DNA from: Colwellia sp. C1TZA3
GTDB lineage: Bacteria > Pseudomonadota > Gammaproteobacteria > Enterobacterales > Alteromonadaceae
Length of the DNA stretch: 64,000 nucleotides
Direction of reading: 5' to 3'
Assembly: GCF_007954265.1 (NCBI RefSeq)
Contig: NZ_VOLS01000001.1
Span: forward strand, 158,539 to 222,538
The notes under the pieces were generated by a model that did no database searches, was not told where the DNA came from, and was given only the letters and a program-made list of their open reading frames with translations. A program made the translations under genes and the position numbers. Below, piece by piece: positions 1 to 10,865 of the stretch (position 1 is its first letter; each line of letters opens with the position of its first letter).

Positions 1-1
1 T

Positions 2-3000
2 AAATTACAAATTTCTATCAATATTTGCGAACTTTATGCCCAACTACATCAACTCGGTTTCATTGTAAATAACATTTGCCCTGATCATATTTATATTGAT
101 GAAAATTTTCAGCCACTATTGTACGATTTAAGTTTTGCGACAAAAATATCTGCACTGCATAAAAAAACCACCAACAGTAATGTTGAACGACCTTATTTAG
201 CAACATTAGCACCTGAAGCCAGTGGCCGAATGAATCATGCCATTGAAGTTTACTCTGACTTTTACTCTATCGGTGCAAGCTTATTCAACTTATTTACTGG
301 TCGCTTACCTTTTATTTATGCTGATGAGATGGAACTCGTTCATGCTCACATTGCCAAAAAACCCAAACTTGCCAACCAATACAATACCGACGTACCCGCA
401 GCAGTCGCTAAAATACTGGCACAGTTATTAGAAAAAGAACCTTCTCAACGCTATCAAACCGCTGTTGGGCTTAAAGCAGACTTTATTCACTGCGCTACCG
501 ACTTAAAAAAGTTCGCCAAGGTTAGAGAATTTACATTAGGTAAACAAGACGTTAGTAATAAGCTTATTTTTTCAGCTGCTATTTTTGGGCGTAAACAAGA
601 ACAAGATATTTTATTACAAGCCTTTAACGCGGTTGAACAAGATAAAAGCAGTAAAATCTGTTTGATCAGTGGCCACTCTGGGTCGGGGAAATCACGCCTT
701 ATTAAAGAGTTACATCGGCCGATCATTGAAAAAAAAGGTTATTGTGTTCAAGGTAAATATGAACAATATAAAAAAAACGTCCCCTATTTTGCACTAATTC
801 AAGCGATGTCCGAACTTGTTGAGCAACTGCTGGGTGAGAGTGAAAAGAGCCTGAGCAACTGGAAAAAAGTCTTGCTAACCGCCTTGCAAGGTAACGGCCA
901 ATTATTGATAGAACAGGTGCCAGAACTTGCGCTTATTCTTGGCATACAACCCACCCTTGCTGAATTGCCAGCAGCAGAAACTCGCAATCGTTTTAACGCA
1001 ACGCTGGTCAATTTTTTACAAGCCTTTGGCCAGCAAAATAGCGTTGTAACAATTTTTATTGATGATATGCAATGGGCTGATATCGCCAGTATTCAATTGT
1101 TGCAGTATTTAGTAAAGGCTAAATATAGTACTAATTTACTGCTAATTATTGCGTTTCGAGACAATGAAATAATCGCTACCCAGCCATTAAATTTACTCTT
1201 AGAAGCTATAAAACAAACTCAGGCTTTTCACACGCAGATTAATTTATTAGCACTGGATGCCCGCGCAATCACAGAGTTTATCGCCGCATCACTGTCACTA
1301 AAGCCTGAAAAAACACAACATTTAGTTAAGATCGTTATTGAGAAAACTGCCGGTAATCCTTTTTATATTAAAGAATTTATTAAGTCTTTAAATGAACAAG
1401 GCATATTAACTAGAAATAAACAAAATCACTGGCATTGGGATGAGCAACTAACACACAAGCTTACAGCAACCGACAACGTGGTTGAAATAATGGCCTTACG
1501 CTTAACCCATGTTTCAAAAGCAGGTCAAAACATATTATATCATGCAGCATGCATTGGTAGCGTTATCCCCGTTAAGTTATTAACACAGGTGCTTGGCGTA
1601 ACTAATCAAGAGCTTGAGCAAGCATTACGGCCTTTAATTACCGATGGTTTAATTATTGCCTATTCACAAAATCAGTCAATGGAGGCATTAGAACAAATTA
1701 AATTTGCGCATGATAAAATACAACAAAGTGCTTACTTGCTGACTAATCCGGTAGCAAAAGCACTTATCCATTACAAAGTTGCGCAGTATTTCATATCTGC
1801 TATCTATACCAAAACACCAGAAAACTCAGCAACTGAAGAGAATGTTTTTGATTACATTGAGCATCTAAACTTAGCCTCATCTTTATATATTGAACAAGGT
1901 AATGAAAAATTATTAGCACACTTTAATGATATTGCCGGCGAAAAATCTTTAGAAATAAATGACTACAATAGTGCACTTTATTACTTTGAGCAGGCTGAAG
2001 ACTATTTAGGCAAACTTTACTGGCAGCAAGAATATGCTTTAAGCGTTCGCATCACCTTAGGCAAAGCCAATGCGCTGTATTTCCTGCAAGACTACGGCCA
2101 AGGTAATTTACATTTTCAACAACACTTTGCGCTAATTAACGACGTTATTGCTCAAGCACGTTTTGCCAAAATTCAAGTGTTGTCACTTATTGCGCAAAAC
2201 CAAATGCAAAAAGCGTTAGATTTGGGTATCGCCACATTAGCTGGTATTGCGATTACACTACCTCAAGCTGACCAATCCCTAAACTATTTAGCCATAGAGC
2301 AATATTACAAACCTGAAAAAATTACCGACCTGATTCATTTGCCAGCTATGACCGACAAACGTCAATTATTAGCCTTAGATATCCTTAACGCCATTCAAAC
2401 TCCCGCTTACTTATTAAGCCCTGTAGCCTATATGCGTATTGCTTACACGGCACTTGAGTTATGTTTAACTGCTGGGCTTTCAGCGTTAAGTGCGAAAGTA
2501 TTTGTTAGCCATGGACTATTATTATGTGGAGCATTCAGTCGCTTTAAAGCGGGCTCAGATTTTGCCGCTTTAGCAAAAAAAGTCAATCTACAATACCCCT
2601 CTGAGCCTATTTATGTAGAGGTTGAGTTCATCTATAATGTCTCAATTACTCACTGGACATCGCCACTGAGTGAAACTTTAAAACCACTGGAAAAAAATTT
2701 TTATCAGGGTATTGGGTGCGGCAGTGTTGAGTATGCTTTTAACAGTGCACTACTGCATAGCATGCACAGTTTATTCAGTGGTAAGGAACTTAGTATATGC
2801 AAAAAGATGATGGCACGATATGCTGAGTTAATGCAAAGCAAAAAACAGCATTATCAACAGGTGATAATGCAAGTGTGGCAACAGTTAATTAACAATTTTC
2901 AAGATGAAAATACCGACATAAAAAACTTACAGGGTGAGTATTTTAATGAGAAATTACAACTACCTACCCTTATAGAAACTAAGAATATTAATACGTTATT

Positions 3001-6000
3001 TTCCTATCATTTAGCACTGATGATCCAAGCTTATTTATTTAATAATATCGCTCAAGCTCATGCGCAAATGCTGCTTGCACAGCCTTATCTACATGCCGTG
3101 GTTTCTTTATATCATTTTGGTGAGTTTCACTTTTACGCCGCACTAATCTGTGCTCAGCATTGTCATAATCAAGCCGCTGAGCCACAAGAAAATCATTATC
3201 ATGAAAATATTGTACAGATAAATACTAGCCTTGATTTAATCACGCAATGGGCCAATAACAGTCCCGAAAATTATCGTCATAAAGCAAAACTTATCCAAGC
3301 TGAATTACAGTGCTTATTAGAAGACAGCGCCGCATGGCAAAACTATGATCAAGCTATTATCCTAGCAAAGCAACACTTAGCGCATCATCATGTTGCCCTT
3401 GCTAATGAACTGGCTGGTAACTATTGGTTAGCCGCCAATAAAAAATCGCTAGCAACAGAATATTATCAACAAGCATTTAACGGCTACCAAATCTGGGGGG
3501 CCAAGCATAAAGCGCAACAATTATTAACCTTACGCCAATCACTGTTAATTGCACAACGTCATGACCGCGATAACCTGCCAAGTGATAAACAACACAATAA
3601 TGCTCAAGAGCTTGATCTTACCTCGGTACTAAAAGCCTCTGAAACCTTAAGTGGTGAAGTAGATTTATCAGCATTTTTACACCGAATGATGGTTATCATT
3701 ATTGAAAACGCCGGCGCTCAAAATGGCGCCTTATTATTGCAAAGTGATGGGATTTTAAATATCGAAATTGCTTTATCTCGTGATGGTATGGCCAATACCC
3801 AACAGCAACTATTGCCTTACTCGATCATTAACCTGGTTTCACGTACCCTAAAAGCGCAAGTTTTAACGCATATAAGTGCTCAAGAGCAATTTTTATCTGA
3901 TCCTTACTTTGAAGACCATCAGCCAAAATCAATACTTTGTTTTCCCAGCATCGTCAAAGGTAATTTACAAGGCATTGTCTATCTTGAGCATTACGATGTT
4001 GAAGGCGTATTTAGCAATGAACGGGTGAATGTTTTGCAGTTGCTTGCCAATCAAACTGCTATTTCGTTTGATAACGCCAAACTGTATCAGCTGATAGTCA
4101 ATTATAGTCGTAATCTTGAAGATCAAATTTTTCAACGCACCAAAGAATTAGCCGCAGAAAAAATTAAAGCAGAACAAGCAAGCCAAGCTAAGTCTAATTT
4201 TTTAGCCAATATGAGTCACGAAATCAGAACCCCCATGAACGCAGTCATTGGTTTAAGTCAGCTCGCTTTGCGCACCGAGCTTTCAGTAACACAACAAGAT
4301 TATTTAGACAAAATACAAGACTCCTCAAAATCATTATTAGGGTTAATTAACGATATTTTAGATTTTTCTAAAATAGAAGCCGAAAAACTCACCCTAGAAC
4401 ACATTGAGTTTTCTCTAGACGATATGCTGCAACGTGTGGTTAATGTTTGTACCTATAAAGTACATGAAAAAGGGTTAGAGTTTGTTATTGATATAGCGCC
4501 TGATGTACCAAAAATAATCAAGGGCGACCCGTTGCGTTTACAGCAAGTTATCGTGAACTTGGCCAATAACGCCTTAAAGTTTACCCATGCTGGGTCTATT
4601 CATATTTGCATTGAAAAACACAGTGAGAATAGTCAAACAACGTGCCTAAAATTCTCGGTACACGACACGGGTATAGGCATGAGCCAACAACAGCAACAAG
4701 GCTTATTTCAATCGTTTACCCAAGCTGACGATTCAGTCACCCGTAAATACGGGGGCACGGGTTTAGGTTTAGCCATCAGTAAACAATTGGCTGAACTGAT
4801 GCATGGAGAAATTTCCCTTAAAAGCGAACTCAATGTTGGTTCAACCTTCAGCTTTACCGCAAGTTTTGAACATGCTCAACCCGCGCTTGACATTGTCCCA
4901 ACCATTAATCGACAAGTACTACCTAACTTAAAAGTTTTAGTTGCCGATGATAACGATATCGCCAGAAAGGTCTTAATTGAAGCCTTAGCTTATAATAAAA
5001 TTACTGCCGATGGCGTCAAAGATGGTGCCCAAGCGGTCGCGGCGGTACTTTCTGCACAACAAAATAACACCCCCTATGATATGGTCATGATGGATTGGAA
5101 AATGCCTAAGATGGATGGCATCCAAGCAGCAAAACATATTCAAGCACAAACACAGAAAAAACTGCCTCATATCTTAATGATTTCTGCCTTTGATAAAGAC
5201 GAAGCAAAAACTTTAGCCATTAATACTGGTATTGAACAATTTATTGAAAAACCAATTAACCCATCGACATTAACTAACATCATTATTGAATTATTAAATA
5301 AAGAGAGCGAACATATTATTGTGGATAACGTCCAACCAGAACTGATAGTCCCAAATTTAAGTGCCTATAGCGTTTTGTTGGTTGAAGATAATATGATCAA
5401 CCAACAAGTCGCAAAAGAGTTTCTAGCTGACACAAAAATTACCATTGAGTGTGCAGAAAATGGCCTTATTGCCTTAGAAAAGTTGGCCACTCACGCTTTC
5501 GATTTAGTCTTAATGGATATTCAAATGCCAGAGATGGATGGTTTAACGGCAACAAAAGAAATTCGTCAAACTTTAACATTACAAGACTTACCCGTTATTG
5601 CCATGACCGCACACGCAATGAAAGGCGATATAGAAAAAAGTATCGCAGCAGGCATGAACCTACACCTCACCAAACCTATTGATCCAGAGTTATTATATCA
5701 AACACTCCGTCAGTATTTAGTTAAGCCAGACGCTACTCTGCAGCATAAGCCTGCTAGCTCAGCACAATTGAGCGACAGCCAGCAAAAATTAGCCAAATTT
5801 CGACAAACAACCATTTTATCGGTTGATGACGCGCTCAAAAACCTGCAAGGCAAAGAAAGTCTTTATACTGAATTAATTGATGATTTTTGCCTAAATTATC
5901 AAGTACTAGCACCAGCCATGGTGCAATTTTATAACTTGAAGCAAACAGAAGTTCTCTATCGCAGCGCGCACTCGCTAAAGTCAACCGCACAATATATTGG

Positions 6001-6391
6001 CGCGTATGAATTAGCGGCCAGTGCTAACGCCCTGGAAAACGAAATTCATCATCAAGGTCCATATATTGAATTAAAACTCAACCAAGTGGTCACAGATTTA
6101 GACCTTATTATTAAGCAATTAAATAACATTTATCATCCGCTAACATTAACGAATAATGATCAACAACTTAACAGCAAAAAAGTGGAAAAAATTATAGCAA
6201 AATTAAAACCTTGCTTAATATCTGCTAATATTCAAGCACAAGACATTAGCCAACAATTAATGGTACTTGGTTATGAAACACCCTACCATCAACACATAGC
6301 TAACATCGAAAAGTTAGTCAACAACTTTGACTTTGATGAAGCTTTAACGGCATTATTAGCCTTAGAGCAAAAAATAAGCAACGCTAAGTAG
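2..6391 (+). CDS. Hybrid sensor kinase: STK-like, AAA ATPase, GAF, HisKA, HATPase, REC, REC, HPt (5' partial)
   Basis: The reading frame is open to the window edge, so the N-terminus is missing; a TTG at 119 is internal, not the real start. Counting from the first visible codon (2129 residues), a protein-kinase C-lobe occupies about 1-150. A COG3899-type ATPase follows, with Walker A GHSGSGKS near 224 and Walker B FIDDMQWAD near 352. A long helical, TPR-like middle runs to about 1150 and a GAF-like domain to about 1360. The HisKA H-box is MSHEIRTPMN (His about 1406), then HATPase with N box and G box GGTGLGLAIS near 1584. Two receiver domains have acceptor Asp near 1698 (MMDWKMPKMDG) and 1839 (LMDIQMPEMDG). 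A C-terminal HPt has AHSLKSTAQ (His about 1990). The architecture implies an intramolecular phosphorelay. The kinase lobe is unusual: HRD, the following Lys and Asn, and DFG are replaced. The signal sensed cannot be told. A response regulator gene follows 18 bp downstream. Confidence 0.93.
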   Translation, partial: KLQISINICELYAQLHQLGFIVNNICPDHIYIDENFQPLLYDLSFATKISALHKKTTNSNVERPYLATLAPEASGRMNHAIEVYSDFYSIGASLFNLFTGRLPFIYADEMELVHAHIAKKPKLANQYNTDVPAAVAKILAQLLEKEPSQRYQTAVGLKADFIHCATDLKKFAKVREFTLGKQDVSNKLIFSAAIFGRKQEQDILLQAFNAVEQDKSSKICLISGHSGSGKSRLIKELHRPIIEKKGYCVQGKYEQYKKNVPYFALIQAMSELVEQLLGESEKSLSNWKKVLLTALQGNGQLLIEQVPELALILGIQPTLAELPAAETRNRFNATLVNFLQAFGQQNSVVTIFIDDMQWADIASIQLLQYLVKAKYSTNLLLIIAFRDNEIIATQPLNLLLEAIKQTQAFHTQINLLALDARAITEFIAASLSLKPEKTQHLVKIVIEKTAGNPFYIKEFIKSLNEQGILTRNKQNHWHWDEQLTHKLTATDNVVEIMALRLTHVSKAGQNILYHAACIGSVIPVKLLTQVLGVTNQELEQALRPLITDGLIIAYSQNQSMEALEQIKFAHDKIQQSAYLLTNPVAKALIHYKVAQYFISAIYTKTPENSATEENVFDYIEHLNLASSLYIEQGNEKLLAHFNDIAGEKSLEINDYNSALYYFEQAEDYLGKLYWQQEYALSVRITLGKANALYFLQDYGQGNLHFQQHFALINDVIAQARFAKIQVLSLIAQNQMQKALDLGIATLAGIAITLPQADQSLNYLAIEQYYKPEKITDLIHLPAMTDKRQLLALDILNAIQTPAYLLSPVAYMRIAYTALELCLTAGLSALSAKVFVSHGLLLCGAFSRFKAGSDFAALAKKVNLQYPSEPIYVEVEFIYNVSITHWTSPLSETLKPLEKNFYQGIGCGSVEYAFNSALLHSMHSLFSGKELSICKKMMARYAELMQSKKQHYQQVIMQVWQQLINNFQDENTDIKNLQGEYFNEKLQLPTLIETKNINTLFSYHLALMIQAYLFNNIAQAHAQMLLAQPYLHAVVSLYHFGEFHFYAALICAQHCHNQAAEPQENHYHENIVQINTSLDLITQWANNSPENYRHKAKLIQAELQCLLEDSAAWQNYDQAIILAKQHLAHHHVALANELAGNYWLAANKKSLATEYYQQAFNGYQIWGAKHKAQQLLTLRQSLLIAQRHDRDNLPSDKQHNNAQELDLTSVLKASETLSGEVDLSAFLHRMMVIIIENAGAQNGALLLQSDGILNIEIALSRDGMANTQQQLLPYSIINLVSRTLKAQVLTHISAQEQFLSDPYFEDHQPKSILCFPSIVKGNLQGIVYLEHYDVEGVFSNERVNVLQLLANQTAISFDNAKLYQLIVNYSRNLEDQIFQRTKELAAEKIKAEQASQAKSNFLANMSHEIRTPMNAVIGLSQLALRTELSVTQQDYLDKIQDSSKSLLGLINDILDFSKIEAEKLTLEHIEFSLDDMLQRVVNVCTYKVHEKGLEFVIDIAPDVPKIIKGDPLRLQQVIVNLANNALKFTHAGSIHICIEKHSENSQTTCLKFSVHDTGIGMSQQQQQGLFQSFTQADDSVTRKYGGTGLGLAISKQLAELMHGEISLKSELNVGSTFSFTASFEHAQPALDIVPTINRQVLPNLKVLVADDNDIARKVLIEALAYNKITADGVKDGAQAVAAVLSAQQNNTPYDMVMMDWKMPKMDGIQAAKHIQAQTQKKLPHILMISAFDKDEAKTLAINTGIEQFIEKPINPSTLTNIIIELLNKESEHIIVDNVQPELIVPNLSAYSVLLVEDNMINQQVAKEFLADTKITIECAENGLIALEKLATHAFDLVLMDIQMPEMDGLTATKEIRQTLTLQDLPVIAMTAHAMKGDIEKSIAAGMNLHLTKPIDPELLYQTLRQYLVKPDATLQHKPASSAQLSDSQQKLAKFRQTTILSVDDALKNLQGKESLYTELIDDFCLNYQVLAPAMVQFYNLKQTEVLYRSAHSLKSTAQYIGAYELAASANALENEIHHQGPYIELKLNQVVTDLDLIIKQLNNIYHPLTLTNNDQQLNSKKVEKIIAKLKPCLISANIQAQDISQQLMVLGYETPYHQHIANIEKLVNNFDFDEALTALLALEQKISNAK

Positions 6392-6409
6392 CTTGGGTAT
6401 AGAGATATA

Positions 6410-7366
6410 ATGCAATCACTCAACAAGGAAGAACGCCGTAGGGCGCATGAACAAAGCTACACGCTATTGTGTATTGACGATGAAAGCATCAACTTAAAAG
6501 TACTGGCATCTATTTTTAAAGATCACTATAACGTGGTCGCTTGTAAAAGTGCTAAACAAGGTTTTCAGCTCGCTTTGCAGGAAAACCCTGATATTATTTT
6601 ACTTGATGTACTCATGCCCGAAGAAAACGGTTTTGAGCTTATGGAAAAGCTAAAAAAACATCCTAAACTAACCAGTATTCCGGTGATTTTTATTACCGGT
6701 TTACAAGAGGTCGAAGACGAAGAAAAAGGCTTAATGCTCGGCGCGTGTGATTATATTCAAAAGCCCTTTAATTATAGTATTGTTAGGGCGCGGGTTAATA
6801 CCCATTTAGAAATCATCCGTCAAAATAACTTATTGAAAAATATTGCTTTATTTGACAGCTTAACCGAGTTACCGAATCGGCGAAAATGGCTACAAGATAG
6901 CAACGAAAGTTGGCTCTGCGCCAGACAAACACGAAGTGCTATGGTGTATGGTATTATCGATGTTGACCACTTTAAAAAATATAATGACCATTATGGTCAT
7001 CCACAAGGTGATGTGGTTTTACGAAAAATTGCTCAAACCATTAAACGTAACTTATACGATTATAATGGCGCTGTTTTTCGCTGTGGCGGTGAGGAGTTTC
7101 ATTTTTACTTCCCGGTAGTAACAAGCTGTACGGCGTCAACCGTGCTGTCTATTTGTCTTAACAGCATAACTGAGCTCGCTATTGAACACCACGCGGTTGA
7201 CACTGGTTGCCATGTTTCGGTGAGTATTGGCGCTATACAAGTCATTCCACATAACAATCTCACCGTAGATCAAGTTATGCAGCAAGCCGATGAAAGATTA
7301 TATTTAGTTAAAAAAGACCATCGAAATGCCTTTAGCCTGCTCGATCTAGAGCAGAACAAACAGTAA
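6410..7366 (+). CDS. Response regulator with REC and GGDEF domains (diguanylate cyclase)
   Basis: 318 residues. The N-terminal receiver domain has the acidic pocket (CIDDES) and the phosphoacceptor Asp near residue 66 in LDVLMPEENG. A GGDEF domain with intact GGEEF (about 226-230) follows, so cyclic-di-GMP synthesis is expected. The four residues at the usual inhibitory-site position before the GGEEF are DYNG, not RxxD, so product inhibition through that site is unlikely. The domain order resembles WspR-type regulators. The gene starts 18 bp after the hybrid kinase stop and is probably in the same operon; the HPt of that kinase is the obvious candidate phosphodonor, by inference only. Confidence 0.93.
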   Translation: MQSLNKEERRRAHEQSYTLLCIDDESINLKVLASIFKDHYNVVACKSAKQGFQLALQENPDIILLDVLMPEENGFELMEKLKKHPKLTSIPVIFITGLQEVEDEEKGLMLGACDYIQKPFNYSIVRARVNTHLEIIRQNNLLKNIALFDSLTELPNRRKWLQDSNESWLCARQTRSAMVYGIIDVDHFKKYNDHYGHPQGDVVLRKIAQTIKRNLYDYNGAVFRCGGEEFHFYFPVVTSCTASTVLSICLNSITELAIEHHAVDTGCHVSVSIGAIQVIPHNNLTVDQVMQQADERLYLVKKDHRNAFSLLDLEQNKQ

Positions 7367-7558
7367 AGCTCTGTCAATATTGACTAATTTCATCAGCAAA
7401 CACCTATTATTGCAAAGACAAATTAATGGGAAACAAACTAAATTTTAGGTATAGTGCGCGCTATTAATATTGACTACGCCAATTGAAATAGTGCTCAATT
7501 CATTATAGTAATTGGCATTACTATTAGCTGTTATTTACTCAGCTACCAAGGATAAATT

Positions 7559-8182
7559 GTGACAACTAAAGGCAACCTTTTCATTCTATCTGCCCCTAGT
7601 GGCGCAGGTAAATCGAGTTTAATCTCCGCTTTACTTAAACAAACATCACCGAGACCCATGCAAGTTTCTGTTTCACACACAACGCGCGATCCCCGCCCCG
7701 GTGAAGTTGACGGTCAACACTATCACTTTGTTAGTCAAGAGCAGTTTAAGCGTGCCATTGCTGATAAACACTTTTACGAATATGCCGCCGTATTTGGTAA
7801 CTTTTATGGCACCAGTGAAATAGCTATAGATCAACAGCTTGTACAAGGTATTGATGTTTTTCTTGATATTGACTGGCAAGGTGCACAGCAAGTTAGAATA
7901 AAAAAGCCAGACGTAACTACCATCTTTATTAGCCCGCCATCAAAACAAGCATTAGAAGAGCGCTTACGTGGCCGTGGCCAAGACAGTGAAGAGATTATTC
8001 AAACGCGCATGGCACAAGCACAGACAGAATGTTCGCATTATCAAGAGTTTGACTACATTATTATCAACGATAATTTTGAGCAAGCCTTAGCAGACTTGAC
8101 CACCGTCGTAAAAAATCAGCGTTTAAAGCGCAGCCAACAAGCCAGCGAACATCAAGGCTTATTCGAAGAATTATTAGCGTAG
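7559..8182 (+). CDS. gmk: Guanylate kinase
   Basis: Phosphorylates GMP to GDP with ATP in the cytoplasm. 207 residues, the usual family length. The P-loop [10 protein letters not shown] is at residues 11-20, followed by the GMP-binding region [19 protein letters not shown]. The start is GTG at 7559, chosen because AAGGA lies six bases upstream (7548-7552) and the protein begins a few residues before the P-loop as in the family. It heads the gmk-rpoZ-spoT cluster known from enterobacteria, which groups guanine nucleotide and ppGpp metabolism. Confidence 0.97.
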   Translation: MTTKGNLFILSAPSGAGKSSLISALLKQTSPRPMQVSVSHTTRDPRPGEVDGQHYHFVSQEQFKRAIADKHFYEYAAVFGNFYGTSEIAIDQQLVQGIDVFLDIDWQGAQQVRIKKPDVTTIFISPPSKQALEERLRGRGQDSEEIIQTRMAQAQTECSHYQEFDYIIINDNFEQALADLTTVVKNQRLKRSQQASEHQGLFEELLA

Positions 8183-8256
8183 AGCGCTTGCTTACTTACC
8201 CGTAGATCAAGTAAACTACGCGACTATTTTATAAATTTAATTGCTGGAGTGACCAA

Positions 8257-8532
8257 ATGGCTCGCGTAACTGTTGAAGATGCCGTAGATAAAGTCGGTAA
8301 CCGTTTTGATTTGGTGCTAATTGCATCTCGTCGTGCTCGTCAAATTGCTACGGGTGGAAAAGACCCCTTGGTTGACCCTGAAAATGACAAACCAACAGTA
8401 ATAGCTTTGCGTGAAATCGAAGCCGGTCTTATTACCACTGCAGTAATGGACAAGTCTGATCGTCATGAGCAAGTACAACAAGATGATGAAGAATTAGATA
8501 AGATTGCTGCCATTGTCGGTGGCAACCAATAA
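8257..8532 (+). CDS. rpoZ: RNA polymerase omega subunit
   Basis: 91 residues, as in E. coli. The N-terminal [20 protein letters not shown] matches the omega signature, including the conserved [12 protein letters not shown] stretch. Omega helps assemble the beta' subunit into RNA polymerase and forms part of a ppGpp-binding site. It lies 74 bp after gmk and is followed by a strong hairpin terminator, so spoT downstream probably also has its own promoter in the 8606-8730 spacer. Confidence 0.97.
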   Translation: MARVTVEDAVDKVGNRFDLVLIASRRARQIATGGKDPLVDPENDKPTVIALREIEAGLITTAVMDKSDRHEQVQQDDEELDKIAAIVGGNQ

Positions 8533-8565
8533 TTTTTACTTACGTTTAACGTTAGTGACGACATT

Positions 8566-8606
8566 AAAACGCGTAAATTACCTCACAGTAATTTACGCGT
8601 TTTTTA
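8566..8606 (+). terminator. Rho-independent terminator after rpoZ
   Basis: A 16-bp perfect inverted repeat (arms 8566-8581 and 8588-8603, six-base loop) ends in a T run. It lies 33 bp past the rpoZ stop and should end or attenuate transcription before spoT. Confidence 0.85.
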
Positions 8607-8742
8607 TTATCTGTTCATTTTTTAGTAAATTAATGATAAAAATCCATGCTAGTGCGCTTAAACATTGGCATAGCGACAAAATAATCGTATTCTAAACTTA
8701 TCACTGAAATCTGAGTCACTCTCATCATTAAGGAATTACTGA

Positions 8743-10848
8743 GTGTACCTTTTTGAACCACTAAAAGAACACGTATCAAGTTATCTGTCAAAAGTACAGA
8801 TTGACCTATTAAAGCAGGCCTACATTGTTGCGCGTGAAGCACACGACGGCCAAATGCGCTCAAGTGGTGAACCTTATATAACCCACCCAGTGGCGGTTGC
8901 GCTTAACCTTGCGAAAATGCATTTAGATCACGAAACTTTAATGGCAGCCTTGCTGCATGATGTGATTGAAGATACCGCTACCACCAAAGACCAGTTAGCC
9001 GAATTATTTGGCCATACGGTGGCAGAGCTGGTTGAAGGTGTCAGTAAACTCGACAAGCTAAAATTTGATAATAAAGAAGAAATGCAAGCGGAAAACTTTC
9101 GCAAAATGGTCTTGGCCATGGTGCAAGATATTCGTGTTATTTTAATTAAGCTTGCCGATCGCACCCATAACATGCGGACCTTAGAGTCATTACGGCCTGA
9201 TAAACGTCGACGAATAGCCCGCGAGACCTTAGATATCTATGCGCCAATAGCTAATCGTTTGGGTATTCATGACATCAAGAATGAACTGGAAACCTTAGGT
9301 TTTGAAGCCCTCTATCCGATGCGTTCACGGGCATTAAAGTCAGCGGTAAAACAAGCACGTGGCAACCGTAAAGAAATTGTCAACAATATCCAAGCAGAGT
9401 TGACCCGCCGCCTAGCGGAAAATGGCATTAAAGCCCAAGTTATTGGCCGAGAAAAACACCTTTATTCCATCTATAAAAAAATGCAAAATAAAGAATTAAT
9501 GTTTAATGAAGTGATGGATATTTATGCCTTTAGAGTTATTGTGGGTGATAAAATCGATGACTGTTATCGCGCTTTAGGTGCAGCCCATAACCTATATAAA
9601 CCGATTGAATCACGTTTTAAAGATTATGTTGCCATCCCAAAAACTAATGGTTATCAATCACTACATACTTCTTTAATTGGCCCTCATGGTATTCCGGTTG
9701 AAATTCAAATTCGTACCCACGATATGGACCAAATGGCAGACAAAGGTGTAGCGGCTCACTGGTTATATAAACAAGACGGCAAAGACACTGGCACAACAGC
9801 GCAAATGAAAGCACGTCGCTGGATGCAAAGTTTATTAGAATTACAACAAAGTGCGGGTAGCTCATTTGAGTTTATCGAAAATGTAAAATCAGATCTTTTT
9901 CCAGAAGAAATTTATGTTTTTACTCCCGACGGCCGTATTATTGAATTGCCTATGGGGGCAACAGCGGTCGATTTTGCTTATGCAGTGCATACCGACGTGG
10001 GTAACTCATGTGTGGGCGTAAAAGTGGAACGTAAGCCCTTTCCATTAAGCCATCCCTTAGATTCAGGCCAGACGATTGAAGTGGTCACCTCTTCGGCTGC
10101 CCGACCTAATGCGACTTGGCTTAACTTTGTTGTTACCGCAAAAGCCCGCTTGCAAATTCGCACTTACTTGCGCTCGCAAGAAAAAACCGAGTCACTTGCC
10201 TTAGGTAGGCGCTTACTTAGCCACGCGCTTGGGGCGACAAAACTTGCAGATATTGCCGCAGAAAAACTCAACCAAGTGGTTAAAGACACTGGCAATAAAA
10301 CCACTGAAGATTTACTGATCAATATTGGCCTTGGCAATGCACTAAGTATAGGTATCGCTAAACGTTTAAAAGACGAATTTACTGACGAGTCAGATATACA
10401 ACCCAAAACTAAGAATAAAATGCCCATTAAAGGCACCGAAGGCATGATGGTCAGTTATGGTAAGTGCTGTAGACCTATTCCCGGTGATTCTATTCTAGCT
10501 TATTTAAGTCCAGGTAAAGGCTTAATGGTTCACCAACATGGCTGTAGAAATAATAAAGGTCATGAACAAGGTAGCTTGTTCCCGGTCCGGTGGGATACTG
10601 ATATCGACCGCGATTTTATTGCTAAATTACGTATCGAAATTCTCAATCATAAAGGTGCACTTGCCGCCTTAACCAATGTTGTTGCCCGTTCTGGCTCAAA
10701 TGTACACACGCTCAATTCCGGTGAGAAAGAGTCTGGCTTGTACCTAATTGATATGGAAATCACGTGTCGGAACAGGGTTCATCTTGCCAAAATAATCCGA
10801 AAAATTAAAGTTATGGGCGACGTTCAACGTGTTGTCCGTAACAAATAG
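8743..10848 (+). CDS. spoT: Bifunctional (p)ppGpp synthetase/hydrolase SpoT
   Basis: 701 residues (E. coli SpoT 702). The HD hydrolase domain contains LLHDVIEDT (His72, Asp73). The synthetase domain carries RFKD near residue 291; this RxKD motif is typical of bifunctional Rel/SpoT enzymes, while synthetase-only RelA has ExDD. TGS (around [15 protein letters not shown]) and C-terminal ACT domains follow. The enzyme degrades and makes the stringent-response alarmone. The start is GTG at 8743 with AAGGA at 8730-8734. The rpoZ-spoT-trmH-recG order is conserved, with ridA inserted between spoT and trmH. Confidence 0.97.
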   Translation: MYLFEPLKEHVSSYLSKVQIDLLKQAYIVAREAHDGQMRSSGEPYITHPVAVALNLAKMHLDHETLMAALLHDVIEDTATTKDQLAELFGHTVAELVEGVSKLDKLKFDNKEEMQAENFRKMVLAMVQDIRVILIKLADRTHNMRTLESLRPDKRRRIARETLDIYAPIANRLGIHDIKNELETLGFEALYPMRSRALKSAVKQARGNRKEIVNNIQAELTRRLAENGIKAQVIGREKHLYSIYKKMQNKELMFNEVMDIYAFRVIVGDKIDDCYRALGAAHNLYKPIESRFKDYVAIPKTNGYQSLHTSLIGPHGIPVEIQIRTHDMDQMADKGVAAHWLYKQDGKDTGTTAQMKARRWMQSLLELQQSAGSSFEFIENVKSDLFPEEIYVFTPDGRIIELPMGATAVDFAYAVHTDVGNSCVGVKVERKPFPLSHPLDSGQTIEVVTSSAARPNATWLNFVVTAKARLQIRTYLRSQEKTESLALGRRLLSHALGATKLADIAAEKLNQVVKDTGNKTTEDLLINIGLGNALSIGIAKRLKDEFTDESDIQPKTKNKMPIKGTEGMMVSYGKCCRPIPGDSILAYLSPGKGLMVHQHGCRNNKGHEQGSLFPVRWDTDIDRDFIAKLRIEILNHKGALAALTNVVARSGSNVHTLNSGEKESGLYLIDMEITCRNRVHLAKIIRKIKVMGDVQRVVRNK

Positions 10849-10865
10849 GAAAACTTAGGAAAATT

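Noticed and set aside
119..431. TTG at 119 as the start of the hybrid kinase
   Set aside because: The frame is open back to base 2 and the upstream codons align with a kinase catalytic loop, so the real start lies outside the window.
4985..5682. Opposite-strand and alternate-frame ORFs of 60-100 codons within large genes
   Set aside because: All lie within well-supported genes in other frames, lack ribosome sites and show no protein-like composition.
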